A stretch of 18,378 nucleotides of DNA, from NCBI GenBank assembly GCA_964563495.1, contig CAZLYK010000109.1:1-18378 (forward strand). The letters run 5' to 3'. Numbering within the stretch: the stretch's first letter is position 1; each line of letters begins with the position of its first letter. A program made the translations under genes and the position numbers. Shown in pieces: positions 7,403 to 16,399 of this stretch. This DNA is from CAZLYK01 sp964563495. Its GTDB lineage: Bacteria; Acidobacteriota; Blastocatellia; RBC074. The notes beneath the pieces are model-generated. The model was not told the origin of the DNA. It saw only the letters and a program-made list of their open reading frames with translations, and ran no database searches.

Positions 7403-8257
<855 letters not shown>

Positions 8258-8269
8258 GCGGGGTAAGCG

Positions 8270-9493
8270 ATGACAATCTGGATGATCTTCAAAATAGCTT
8301 TTCGCGCGCTGGCGCGCAACAAGATGCGCTCCGCCCTGACCATGCTCGGCATCATTATCGGGGTCGGATCGGTCATCGCCATGGTCAGCATCGGCCAGGG
8401 CGCCCAGTCATCGGTCCAGCAGCAGATCGCCAGCGTCGGCACCAACCTCCTCTTTGTCGGGGGCGGCTCGCAAAATGTCGGCGGCGTTCGGAGCGGGTTC
8501 GGAGGCTCCAATATCAACACCCTGACGGCGGATGATATCGAGGCGATCAAACGCGAATGTCCGACGGTCTCGATGGCCAGCCCCTCGGTTCGCGCCGGCG
8601 CCCAGCTCGTCTTCGGTAATCAGAACTGGAACAGTTCGGTCCAGGGCACCAATGAGCAGATCACCGAAATACGCAAGTGGCCAATCCAGACCGGAGAGTT
8701 CTTTACCGAAGCCGACGTTCGCATGGCATCGCGGGTCATCGTCATCGGGCAGACGATCGCCGACAACCTCTTTCCGGGGATTGATCCAATCGGTCAGAAT
8801 CTGCGTGTTCGCGGGTTGTCTTTCCGGGTTGTCGGGGTCCTGGCGCGAAAGGGACAGGACGCGCAGGGCCGCGATCAGGACGATGTCCTCTTCGCTCCCT
8901 ATACCACCGTCCAGAAGAAACTGCTGGCCATCAGCCACATCCAATTCGCTTACGTTTCAGCCATCACTCCCGGTGCGACCTATACCGCCCAACAGCAGAT
9001 CACCGATCTGCTGCGGCAGCGGCACCGCTTGGGTCCCAATCAGGAGAATGATTTCTTCGTCCGCAACATGACCGACGTCGCCGAAGCGGCGGACGAAACC
9101 AATCGGATCATGACGATCCTGCTGGGCAGCATCGCCAGCGTCTCACTGCTCGTCGGCGGAATCGGGATCATGAACATCATGCTGGTCTCGGTCACGGAAC
9201 GGACGCGCGAGATCGGCATCCGGATGGCCATCGGAGCGCGCTCATCCGCCGTCCGCACCCAGTTTCTGATCGAATCGATCGTGCTTAGCCTGATCGGCGG
9301 AGTGATCGGCATCCTGCTCGGCGTCACCGTTTCGATCGTCATTCCGCAATTGGTCGGCTGGCCGACGCTGATTTCGGTGAGCTCGATCGTCGGGTCAGTG
9401 GTCTTCTCGGCGGTTGTCGGCATCTTCTTCGGTTACTACCCCGCTCGCAAGGCGGCCGGGCTCGACCCGATCGAAGCCCTGCGCTACGAATAG
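8270..9493 (+). CDS. MacB-like ABC transporter permease (FtsX family)
   Basis: Inner-membrane permease of the mechanotransmission type, 407 residues. TM1 is at about 22-44 (LTMLGIIIGVGSVIAMVSIG). A large periplasmic MacB core domain covers about 45-278. Three C-terminal FtsX helices follow: about 280-303, 330-352 and 370-392. The cytoplasmic coupling sequence VTERTREIGIRMAIGA after TM2 is diagnostic. The end DPIEALRYE is the normal end of this family, so the gene is complete although its TAG stop is the first triplet of the CAGGAT hairpin at 9491. It starts 12 bases behind the ATPase gene. With the adaptor and ATPase it forms a MacAB-like exporter for a lipid, peptide or small molecule that cannot be named; no TolC gene is present. 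Confidence 0.93.
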   Translation: MTIWMIFKIAFRALARNKMRSALTMLGIIIGVGSVIAMVSIGQGAQSSVQQQIASVGTNLLFVGGGSQNVGGVRSGFGGSNINTLTADDIEAIKRECPTVSMASPSVRAGAQLVFGNQNWNSSVQGTNEQITEIRKWPIQTGEFFTEADVRMASRVIVIGQTIADNLFPGIDPIGQNLRVRGLSFRVVGVLARKGQDAQGRDQDDVLFAPYTTVQKKLLAISHIQFAYVSAITPGATYTAQQQITDLLRQRHRLGPNQENDFFVRNMTDVAEAADETNRIMTILLGSIASVSLLVGGIGIMNIMLVSVTERTREIGIRMAIGARSSAVRTQFLIESIVLSLIGGVIGILLGVTVSIVIPQLVGWPTLISVSSIVGSVVFSAVVGIFFGYYPARKAAGLDPIEALRYE

Positions 9494-9573
9494 ACAGGAT
9501 CGACACGATTCTTGCAGGATTTGACAAGATTGGATCTTGTCAAATCCTGCAAGAATCGTGTCGATCCTGTCTA
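9491..9573. terminator. Perfect 40-bp hairpin, CAGGAT gene-end element, likely bidirectional terminator
   Basis: Bases 9491-9530 are the exact reverse complement of 9534-9573, leaving a three-base TGG loop. The arm has four modules whose cores fall at 9495, 9504, 9515 and 9525 (spacing 9-11-10). Two modules differ from consensus (CACGAT, CAAGAT), and both arms carry the same changes. The TAG stop of the permease gene is the first triplet, and the TAG of the minus-strand isomerase-like gene is two bases beyond the other end. The position between convergent stops suggests transcription termination from both sides. No clear T-run follows. Confidence 0.8.
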
Positions 9574-9575
9574 TG

Positions 9576-10445
9576 CTACATGGCCGCGAGCAGCCCCTTC
9601 ACATATCCGATCGATTCAGCCATACCCGGGAGTGGGTCATCCGCGTAAGCTTCATACTCAAGCGCGACGTGATATCGATATTTGATATCGAGCAATGCCT
9701 TCATGACTGAGGGCAGGTTGATCACCCCGCGACCGCATTCGATGCTCTTGCCGGCTGCCGCGGCCTGCGTCACGTCTTTGAGATGCAGATCAAAAAGACG
9801 TTTGGCATGTTTGCGAATCGATTGCGCCGGATCGACTCCGGCGCGGATGGTGTGGCCGATGTCGATGCAGAGCCCGATCCTCTCGTCATACCTGGCGATC
9901 GCCTCAGCCACCGAATCCGGCGTCGGGAAGCGTTTATCTTCCGGGCCATGATTGTGAATGGCGACGCGGGTACCGAACTCCTTGACGAACTTGTCCAGCA
10001 TCGGAACCGCCGGCGGGTCGAGGCTGGCGACGATGGTCGTGATTTCAGCGTCCCTGGCGTACTCGAAAGCATTTCGCATCTCGGCTTCATCTTTCAGATA
10101 GATCACGCCGCAGCCGACCAGGTTTAAGCCGGCAGCCCTGACTTTCTGAGCCGCGGCCCGACGCTCATCCCTGGTGCTCTTGAGCGGAAGGTGAAAATCC
10201 TTGAGTGAGATGTAGCTCACTCCAACTCGTTTGACGGCTTTAATCGCATCATCGAGGTTGAGTTTGCGAACCGAGTATGAGGTGATTCCGAGCTTGAGCC
10301 CACGAAATGGGTCCGTCTCGACGCCGGCGCTATTTCCGGCATCTCGACTGAGGCTGACCGGCAGGTTCAGGCCGGAGCCGAAAGCCGCCATGGCGCCGGC
10401 TTTGAGTAGGTCGCGTCGCGAACTGTCTCTGAGATTTTGGTGCAT
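9576..10445 (-). CDS. Tat-exported sugar phosphate isomerase/epimerase-like TIM-barrel protein
   Basis: A 289-residue member of the xylose-isomerase-like TIM-barrel superfamily (AP endonuclease 2 type fold). The N-terminus carries a twin-arginine signal: SRRDLLKAG with R10-R11, then a hydrophobic Ala/Gly stretch to about residue 30, so a folded protein is probably exported. Barrel blocks include LKLGITSYSVRKL, VAIHNHGPEDKRFP, IGLCIDIGHTIRAG, FDLHLKDV and VALEYEAYADDP; these hold the Asp, His and Glu residues expected for metal binding. The start ATG has GAGGAG five bases upstream. It is divergent from the Dabb gene with 122 bases between. Substrate is unknown; a carbohydrate role is inferred from the family. 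Confidence 0.85.
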   Translation of the reverse strand: MHQNLRDSSRRDLLKAGAMAAFGSGLNLPVSLSRDAGNSAGVETDPFRGLKLGITSYSVRKLNLDDAIKAVKRVGVSYISLKDFHLPLKSTRDERRAAAQKVRAAGLNLVGCGVIYLKDEAEMRNAFEYARDAEITTIVASLDPPAVPMLDKFVKEFGTRVAIHNHGPEDKRFPTPDSVAEAIARYDERIGLCIDIGHTIRAGVDPAQSIRKHAKRLFDLHLKDVTQAAAAGKSIECGRGVINLPSVMKALLDIKYRYHVALEYEAYADDPLPGMAESIGYVKGLLAAM

Positions 10446-10567
10446 AAGGTCTCCTCATATAGTACTATTTTCAGGTTGACTGCGAACGGCTTGTCTGACC
10501 TGCCTCGATCGCAGCTTCCAAGAACCGAACTTCTCAATTTCTATCCAGATGGAGGAACATACTGAAT
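10446..10567. promoter_or_regulatory. Divergent promoter region between isomerase-like and Dabb genes
   Basis: The 122 bases must serve both divergent genes. On the minus strand, TTCGCA followed after 16 bases by TACTAT just upstream of the GAGGAG site is a possible weak promoter (each hexamer matches at 4 of 6). On the plus strand I see only a GGAGG about 12 bases before the Dabb ATG and no convincing hexamer pair. No repeat or RNA element was recognised. Confidence 0.3.
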
Positions 10568-11101
10568 ATGAGTAAAACTATTCGCCGAATCCTGCCCCGA
10601 ATCCTGCNNNNNNNNNNNNNNNNNNNNNNNNNNNNNNNNNNNNNNNNNNNNNNNNNNNNNNNNNNNNNNNNNNNNNNNNNNNNNNNNNNNNNNNNNNNNN
10701 NNNNNNNCCGAATCCTGCCCCGAATCCTGCTCGGATGCGCGCTGACGGCCGTCCTGATCACGGGTATCGTCATCGGACAGAACAAATTCGGCCAGCCGAA
10801 ATCGGTGATTCATGTAGTGACGTTGAAATGGACAGCCGATTCTACCCCGGAGCAGCGACAAAAAGCGATTGACGGCGTCAAGGTCATGGCGGCCAAGATT
10901 CCCGGCATGACCAACGTCTGGCTCAAGACTCTGAAAGTCCAGGGCCCTTCGAGCGAGACGCCGTTTGACGCCGCATTCGTCATGGAATTCAAAGACGAGG
11001 CAGCCTTGAAAGCATACGCGGATCATCCGGCGCATAAGGAATGGGAGGCCATCTATCTCCCGGTTCGTGACCAAAGCCGCTCTCACGATATCACCAACTG
11101 A
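10568..11101 (+). CDS. Dabb-domain (stress-responsive alpha/beta barrel) protein with N-terminal anchor; contains an assembly gap
   Basis: Downstream of the gap the protein has a hydrophobic segment (LLGCALTAVLITGIVIGQ), then a ferredoxin-like Dabb domain: VIHVVTLKWTADSTPEQ, a helix with KAIDGVKVMAAKIPGM, VWLKTLKVQGPS, AFVMEFKDEAALKAYADHPAHKEW. This domain usually forms a dimeric barrel and binds small hydrophobic or aromatic ligands; the function here is unknown. The signal/anchor suggests an extracytoplasmic location. The N-run of 100 falls in codons 14-47 and is flanked on both sides by the same 23 bases encoding RILPRIL. If the flanks overlap, the real protein is about 136 residues, starting MSKTIRRILPRILLGCALT, still in frame. 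It is divergent from the isomerase-like gene and 52 bases before the MFS gene. Confidence 0.75.
   Translation: MSKTIRRILPRILXXXXXXXXXXXXXXXXXXXXXXXXXXXXXXXXXXRILPRILLGCALTAVLITGIVIGQNKFGQPKSVIHVVTLKWTADSTPEQRQKAIDGVKVMAAKIPGMTNVWLKTLKVQGPSSETPFDAAFVMEFKDEAALKAYADHPAHKEWEAIYLPVRDQSRSHDITN
10608..10707. other. Assembly gap of exactly 100 N, flanked by identical 23-base sequences
   Basis: The 23 bases ending at 10607 and the 23 bases starting at 10708 are identical; each consists of two copies of CCGAATCCTGCC (the second lacking its last base). A round 100-N gap is a common placeholder for unknown size. Most simply the two contig ends overlap and the true gap length is negative. A genuine tandem array of the 12-base unit that broke the assembly is the alternative. 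Confidence 0.85.
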
Positions 11102-11153
11102 GCCTGGGGCAATCGCTCGATCAGAGCCCGGATGCTGATTACTTCATCCCTTC

Positions 11154-12442
<1,289 letters not shown>

Positions 12443-12443
<1 letters not shown>

Positions 12444-12525
12444 ATCGACAGGATTGACAGGATCTTTGCAGGATTAAACCGGATTAAAGACAAAGCATAA
12501 AAGAATCCTGTCAATCCTGTCGATT
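12443..12525. terminator. CAGGAT gene-end element with 21-bp perfect arms, convergent-gene terminator candidate
   Basis: The 21 bases 12443-12463 (AATCGACAGGATTGACAGGAT) pair exactly with 12505-12525 across a 41-base loop. Module cores of the left arm fall at 12449, 12458, 12469 and 12479, again 9-11-10. The loop stretch ATTAAAGACAAAGCA is shared almost exactly with the loop of the copy at 16276 (ATTGAAGACAAAAGCA). It sits between the convergent MFS and glycosyltransferase genes. The last codons of the glycosyltransferase (AAT CGA CAG GAT TGA) are the element itself. Confidence 0.78.
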
Positions 12526-14331
12526 TCTCTCAAAGACTTTGATAAAGAACTCCGGATCGCCGATCTGCCGCCCCGGATCTTTTGACCTGCTGAGGGTCTC
12601 CACCTGTCTGAAGTTCTGCTCGATCCACGCGCCCAGGATAGTACAGAAATCACGCCCGAAGGCTTCGGCTCCGAATTCACGCATCGGGCGATTGACGATC
12701 AGGATGTAGCGGACGCGCTCGTGCCCGATCTTCTCGATCAGATCCAGCTCGTCTTGTGGGCTGAGAAAGCCGGGGAGAAAGATCTGGACACGAAGCGGCA
12801 TGCGGCGACCGGTCAGGAATGCCAGGTCGGCGCCTTCCGGAAATACGGCGATTGGGTCTTGCGACTGCGTATGCGATTTGATGAAGGATAAGGCATCGGC
12901 GATCTCCCTTCCCGAGGCCCGAGGCGCATAGAAACAGCCGTGGGGCGCGACGATCCGGTAATTGAAGACGCGGCGATAGCGAACCCCGAAGACCACGGCG
13001 GTGACGATCAAGAGGGCGCCGAGAAGCCCCAGACTGATCTGACGCGCGCGTCTGCCCGAAGCTGGATCGCTGGTCCAGCGCTCGAGCGTCTGAGGCAGGC
13101 CTCGGATAAACAGATGGGCGAAGAGAATGAGCGAGGTCGGCAGAAAGAATCCGCCGTAAGCGCCGCCGCTCGGCACGCGCAACGCGACGCGAGCCAGGAT
13201 CGCCAGGCTGTAGGCCGCAATCATAAACAGGGCGGCCGGCTCGCTCTCGCCTCGAGCGCTTCCCTCCCCGCGCCGCCAGTAGCTGATCAGGATGGCGATC
13301 AAGAGGAATGGCAGCGCGCGCAATGGACTCCCGTCCCAATGGTTGCCGACAACCAGCTTGATCGTCAGGATGACCAGCAGAGAGACGATCAAAAGCAGGC
13401 CGGTTCGGCGCCAGGTTTGACGAGTACGATCGCCCAGAAAGGCGATCGCGCTCATGGCCGCGATCCCGACCGCACCGGCCCCGACCATCTGAATCAGGGA
13501 AAAGAGAGGCCGATCCAGCCCCGTCCGGTGGGAGTTGTAGAAGACCAGCGATGCCGGCAGGTGGGTGTATAAAAGATGGCAGTCCTCGATCAGGATTCGC
13601 CAATCCACTCGATAGAAGAAAAACCCGAATACCGGAACGGCGACGATCAGGGCCGGGGCGGCGGCAGCCATTAAACCAACCATCATGCCCTTCAGGTTTC
13701 TTCTTTCCAGATAGATCACCGCGGCGGTGACGGTGACCGCACTGGCCAGCGCGAACTCCTGCTTGGTCACGGCTGCCAACCCGATCATGACTCCGGCCAT
13801 GATCAGCTCACCGAGACTTCTCTTTTCTGCATAACGCAGGCTGAACAGAAGTGTGCCGAGCGCCATCGCCGTGCCGTGCAACGCCGAATAGCCGTATGGC
13901 GAGATCAGATTGCCCGATGGTTTGAAGACGCACAGGAGGATCACCGCCATGGTCGCGATCGCCGCGTCAGACGGGTCAAGGATCCGGCGGGCGATACGAT
14001 AACAAAGGACCGTAATCAAGATCGAAAAGAAGATCCCGCTCGCCAACAAGACATCCTGATGGATCCCGAACAGGCGATAGAGCAGCGAGTTGAAGTAAGG
14101 GGAAAATGGCGTGTAGAGATAATTGATATCTCGATAAAGCAGCTCGCCGCGCAGGAGCCGGAGCGGTAAATCCATCTCGCGCCCGCTGTCGGTGATCGGC
14201 GATGTCCAGCGTCGCCACGAAACAACGAGCATGAGGGCGAAGAGCAGAAAGGCGGCGCAGGCAAAGACCCGATCCGATCGTCCATATTTGATCGGGGCCC
14301 GGATCGAGCGGGGCGATAGGGTCTGGTTCAT
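12511..14331 (-). CDS. Polytopic membrane glycosyltransferase, GT-C / GT39-like
   Basis: A 606-residue integral membrane protein with roughly 12-13 hydrophobic helices between residue 23 and about 455, then a soluble C-terminal domain. The first periplasmic loop has the acidic motif SPITDSGREMD (44-54) followed by RGELLYRDINYLYTPFSPYFN, a pattern typical of lipid-linked-sugar glycosyltransferases of the PMT/ArnT type, where the Asp is the putative catalytic residue. The C-terminal part (about 466-606; ALSFIKSHTQSQDPIAVFPEG) is common in uncharacterised bacterial relatives. It probably transfers a sugar from a polyprenyl phosphate donor to an envelope acceptor. It stands alone, divergent from rpiB. 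Its last four residues, NRQD, and the stop are encoded by the CAGGAT element. Confidence 0.82.
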   Translation of the reverse strand: MNQTLSPRSIRAPIKYGRSDRVFACAAFLLFALMLVVSWRRWTSPITDSGREMDLPLRLLRGELLYRDINYLYTPFSPYFNSLLYRLFGIHQDVLLASGIFFSILITVLCYRIARRILDPSDAAIATMAVILLCVFKPSGNLISPYGYSALHGTAMALGTLLFSLRYAEKRSLGELIMAGVMIGLAAVTKQEFALASAVTVTAAVIYLERRNLKGMMVGLMAAAAPALIVAVPVFGFFFYRVDWRILIEDCHLLYTHLPASLVFYNSHRTGLDRPLFSLIQMVGAGAVGIAAMSAIAFLGDRTRQTWRRTGLLLIVSLLVILTIKLVVGNHWDGSPLRALPFLLIAILISYWRRGEGSARGESEPAALFMIAAYSLAILARVALRVPSGGAYGGFFLPTSLILFAHLFIRGLPQTLERWTSDPASGRRARQISLGLLGALLIVTAVVFGVRYRRVFNYRIVAPHGCFYAPRASGREIADALSFIKSHTQSQDPIAVFPEGADLAFLTGRRMPLRVQIFLPGFLSPQDELDLIEKIGHERVRYILIVNRPMREFGAEAFGRDFCTILGAWIEQNFRQVETLSRSKDPGRQIGDPEFFIKVFERNRQD

Positions 14332-14478
14332 GTCCCCATTATTATTCAGGAATAGCCGGGATTGACAAGATTTCCAGCGCCTCTATTCGAGATCTTTGAT
14401 TGCCTCAATTTACGGTGTGGGTTAGCATTGGTCTTCAGTATCTCCGATCTTCGCCCCTGTCAGGAATATTTAGCGGCT
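14332..14478. other. Divergent region between glycosyltransferase and rpiB
   Basis: The 147 bases hold a solo, imperfect CAGGAT half-element at 14351-14376 and a possible rpiB promoter, TTGCCT at 14400-14405 and TAGCAT at 14423-14428 with a 17-base spacer (each 4 of 6 to consensus). The rpiB frame is open back to 14362, but those extra residues do not belong to the RpiB family. Confidence 0.35.
14351..14376. repeat. Solo half copy of the CAGGAT element
   Basis: AATAGCCGGGATTGACAAGA followed by TTTCCAG matches the outer half of the element arm (compare AATAGACAGGATTGACAGGA) with a few changes. The first two module cores are nine bases apart (14357, 14366); the third follows after nine rather than eleven. 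No opposite arm was found nearby. Unlike the other copies it lies at gene starts, between divergent genes, so it is probably a remnant. Confidence 0.45.
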
Positions 14479-14946
14479 ATGATAAAAGTGGTAATCGCCA
14501 GTGACCATGCCGGCTTCCAAGGCAAAGAAGCGATCAAGAGAATGCTCAGTCAATGGGGAGTCGAACACGAGGATCTAGGGACTCATTCGGAGGATTCGGT
14601 CGACTATCCCGATTACGCCGAACTCGTCGCCGTCGCCGTCGCTCGGGGTGAAGCCGAGCGCGGGATCCTGGTCTGCGGCAGCGGCATCGGAATGGAGATC
14701 GCCGCCAATAAAGTCGCCGGCATCCGCGCCGCACTCGTCTGGAATGAAGAGACGGCGAAACTCGCCAGGCAGCATAACGACGCAAATATCGTGGCCGTCG
14801 GCACCCGGACCACCGACCCGCAGACGATCGATCAGATCATCCGCGCCTTCCTGACCACCGACTTCGAGGGCGGTAGACATACCCGCCGCCTCGAGAAAAT
14901 CGCTTTGCTGGAACTTAAATTCAGCGAATATCAGATAGATAAATAA
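14479..14946 (+). CDS. rpiB: Ribose 5-phosphate isomerase B
   Basis: Interconverts ribose 5-phosphate and ribulose 5-phosphate in the pentose phosphate pathway. The 155-residue product begins MIKVVIASDHAGFQGK, with the SDHAG phosphate-binding motif at 8-12. Catalytic C66 lies in ILVCGSGIGMEIAANK and the conserved His in LARQHNDANIVAVG is H99. Length and order match the RpiB/LacAB family. ATG 14479 was chosen because it gives the family N-terminus; the frame continues upstream to 14362 without any homologous residues. No strong Shine-Dalgarno is visible. glyA follows after 48 bases, so the two are likely one transcript, an association seen in many bacteria. Confidence 0.94.
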   Translation: MIKVVIASDHAGFQGKEAIKRMLSQWGVEHEDLGTHSEDSVDYPDYAELVAVAVARGEAERGILVCGSGIGMEIAANKVAGIRAALVWNEETAKLARQHNDANIVAVGTRTTDPQTIDQIIRAFLTTDFEGGRHTRRLEKIALLELKFSEYQIDK

Positions 14947-14994
14947 GAGGGACCTGCAAACAGATCATCCCAAAAAGAGAAGAGGTCTTGCACA

Positions 14995-16272
14995 ATGCAG
15001 TACAATCATTATCGTTCACTCGCCGAAGCTGATCCCGAAATATATTCGGCGATCCAAAATGAAACCAGACGCCAGAATGAAGGGTTGGAATTGATCGCCT
15101 CGGAGAACTTTGTCTCTCAAGCCGTGCTCGAGGCCGCCGGATCCGTCTTCACTAATAAATATGCGGAGGGCTATCCCGGCAAGCGATATTACGGTGGATG
15201 CGAATTCGCCGACGTTGTCGAGCGCCTGGCGATCGACCGCGCCAAACAGATCTTCGGCGCCGAGCACGCCAACGTCCAGCCGCATTCCGGCAGCCAGGCC
15301 AATATGGCTGTTTATCTGGCTGCTTGCCGGCACGGCGACACGATCCTCGGCATGGATCTCTCGCACGGCGGGCACCTGACTCACGGACACCCGCTGAATT
15401 TCTCCGGCAAGAGTTTCAAAGTCGTCTCCTACGGGGTGCGTCAAGAAGACGAGACCATCGATTACGATCAGATGGAGCGCCTCGCCAACGAGCACAAGCC
15501 GAAATTGATCATCTGCGGCGCTTCGGCATATTCGCGGACCATCGACTTCGAGCGGATCGCCGCGATCGCTCAAGCCTCCGGCGCGCTGGTCATGGCCGAC
15601 ATCGCCCACATCGCCGGGCTGATCGCGACAGGGCTGCATCCTTCGCCAATTCCGTACTGTGATTTCGTCACCACCACCACCCACAAAACGCTCCGGGGCC
15701 CGCGCGCCGGTCTGATTATGTGCCGTGAGCAGTATGCCAAGGAGATAGATCGCAACGTGTTTCCGGGCGTCCAGGGAGGGCCGCTGGTTCACATCATCGC
15801 GGCCAAAGCGGTCGCCTTCAAAGAGGCGATGCACCCGGAATTCAAAGGGTATCAGCAACAGATTATCAGGAACGCCAAGACCCTGGCTCAAGGCTTGATC
15901 GATGCCGGGTTCCGTCTCGTCTCGGGCGGCACCGACAACCACCTCTTTCTGGTCGATGTCTTCTCAAAAGGGATCACCGGCAAAGACGCCGAGAAGGCGC
16001 TCGAAAGCGCCCATATCACGGTTAACAAGAACACCATCCCGTTCGACACCAACCCTCCGCTCAAGGCCAGCGGCATCCGCCTCGGCACGCCGGCAGTGAC
16101 GACGCGCGGGATGCAGGAGGCCGAGATGTTACATATCGCTCATCTGATCGCCGAAGTGCTGCAGGCGCCCGCAGACGAGGCGACGCGAATCAGGATTGCC
16201 GGTCAGGTCAGGGAATTGACCGACCGCTTCCCGCTCTACGCCCATCACCTGCGGAGCGCGAGCGCCGATTAA
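14995..16272 (+). CDS. glyA: Serine hydroxymethyltransferase
   Basis: PLP enzyme converting serine and tetrahydrofolate to glycine and 5,10-methylene-tetrahydrofolate, the main source of one-carbon units. The 425-residue product has normal bacterial length. Recognisable blocks are GLELIASENFVSQAV, TNKYAEGYPGKRYYGG, VQPHSGSQANMAVY, and DFVTTTTHKTLRGPRAG, with PLP-binding K231. The C-terminal RLGTPAVTTRGMQEAEM is also standard. GAAGAGG lies about eight bases before the ATG. The gene ends three bases before the CAGGAT hairpin at 16276, which probably ends or attenuates the rpiB-glyA transcript before the propeller gene. Confidence 0.97.
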   Translation: MQYNHYRSLAEADPEIYSAIQNETRRQNEGLELIASENFVSQAVLEAAGSVFTNKYAEGYPGKRYYGGCEFADVVERLAIDRAKQIFGAEHANVQPHSGSQANMAVYLAACRHGDTILGMDLSHGGHLTHGHPLNFSGKSFKVVSYGVRQEDETIDYDQMERLANEHKPKLIICGASAYSRTIDFERIAAIAQASGALVMADIAHIAGLIATGLHPSPIPYCDFVTTTTHKTLRGPRAGLIMCREQYAKEIDRNVFPGVQGGPLVHIIAAKAVAFKEAMHPEFKGYQQQIIRNAKTLAQGLIDAGFRLVSGGTDNHLFLVDVFSKGITGKDAEKALESAHITVNKNTIPFDTNPPLKASGIRLGTPAVTTRGMQEAEMLHIAHLIAEVLQAPADEATRIRIAGQVRELTDRFPLYAHHLRSASAD

Positions 16273-16275
16273 AAC

Positions 16276-16380
16276 AATAGACAGGACCAACAGGATTTTC
16301 ACAGGCTTAAACAGGATTGAAGACAAAAGCAGTAAACAACCCGGTTTAATCCTGTGAAAATCCTGTTGATCCTGTCTATT
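16276..16380. terminator. CAGGAT gene-end element, 40-bp arms with 37 matches
   Basis: Bases 16276-16315 and 16341-16380 are inverted repeats with three mismatches, around a 25-base loop. Left-arm cores fall at 16282, 16291, 16302 and 16312 (9-11-10). The outer end reads AATAGACAGGA. It lies between two genes of the same direction, three bases after the glyA stop and 19 before the next ATG, so it may act as terminator for glyA and as a 5' structure for the following message. Confidence 0.78.
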
Positions 16381-16399
16381 ATTCTCCTTACTCAAAGCC

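Noticed and set aside
10583..10730. Repeats around the gap as a possible CRISPR array
   Set aside because: The units are 12 bases and directly abutting without spacers, and they are in frame within a coding sequence; no cas gene is present.
12940..13572. A 210-codon plus-strand frame within the glycosyltransferase gene
   Set aside because: Hydrophilic, Asp/Gln/Arg-rich antisense shadow of membrane-helix coding sequence.
14362..14478. N-terminal extension of rpiB
   Set aside because: The added 39 residues do not match the RpiB family, whose N-terminus is MIKVVIASDHAG at 14479.
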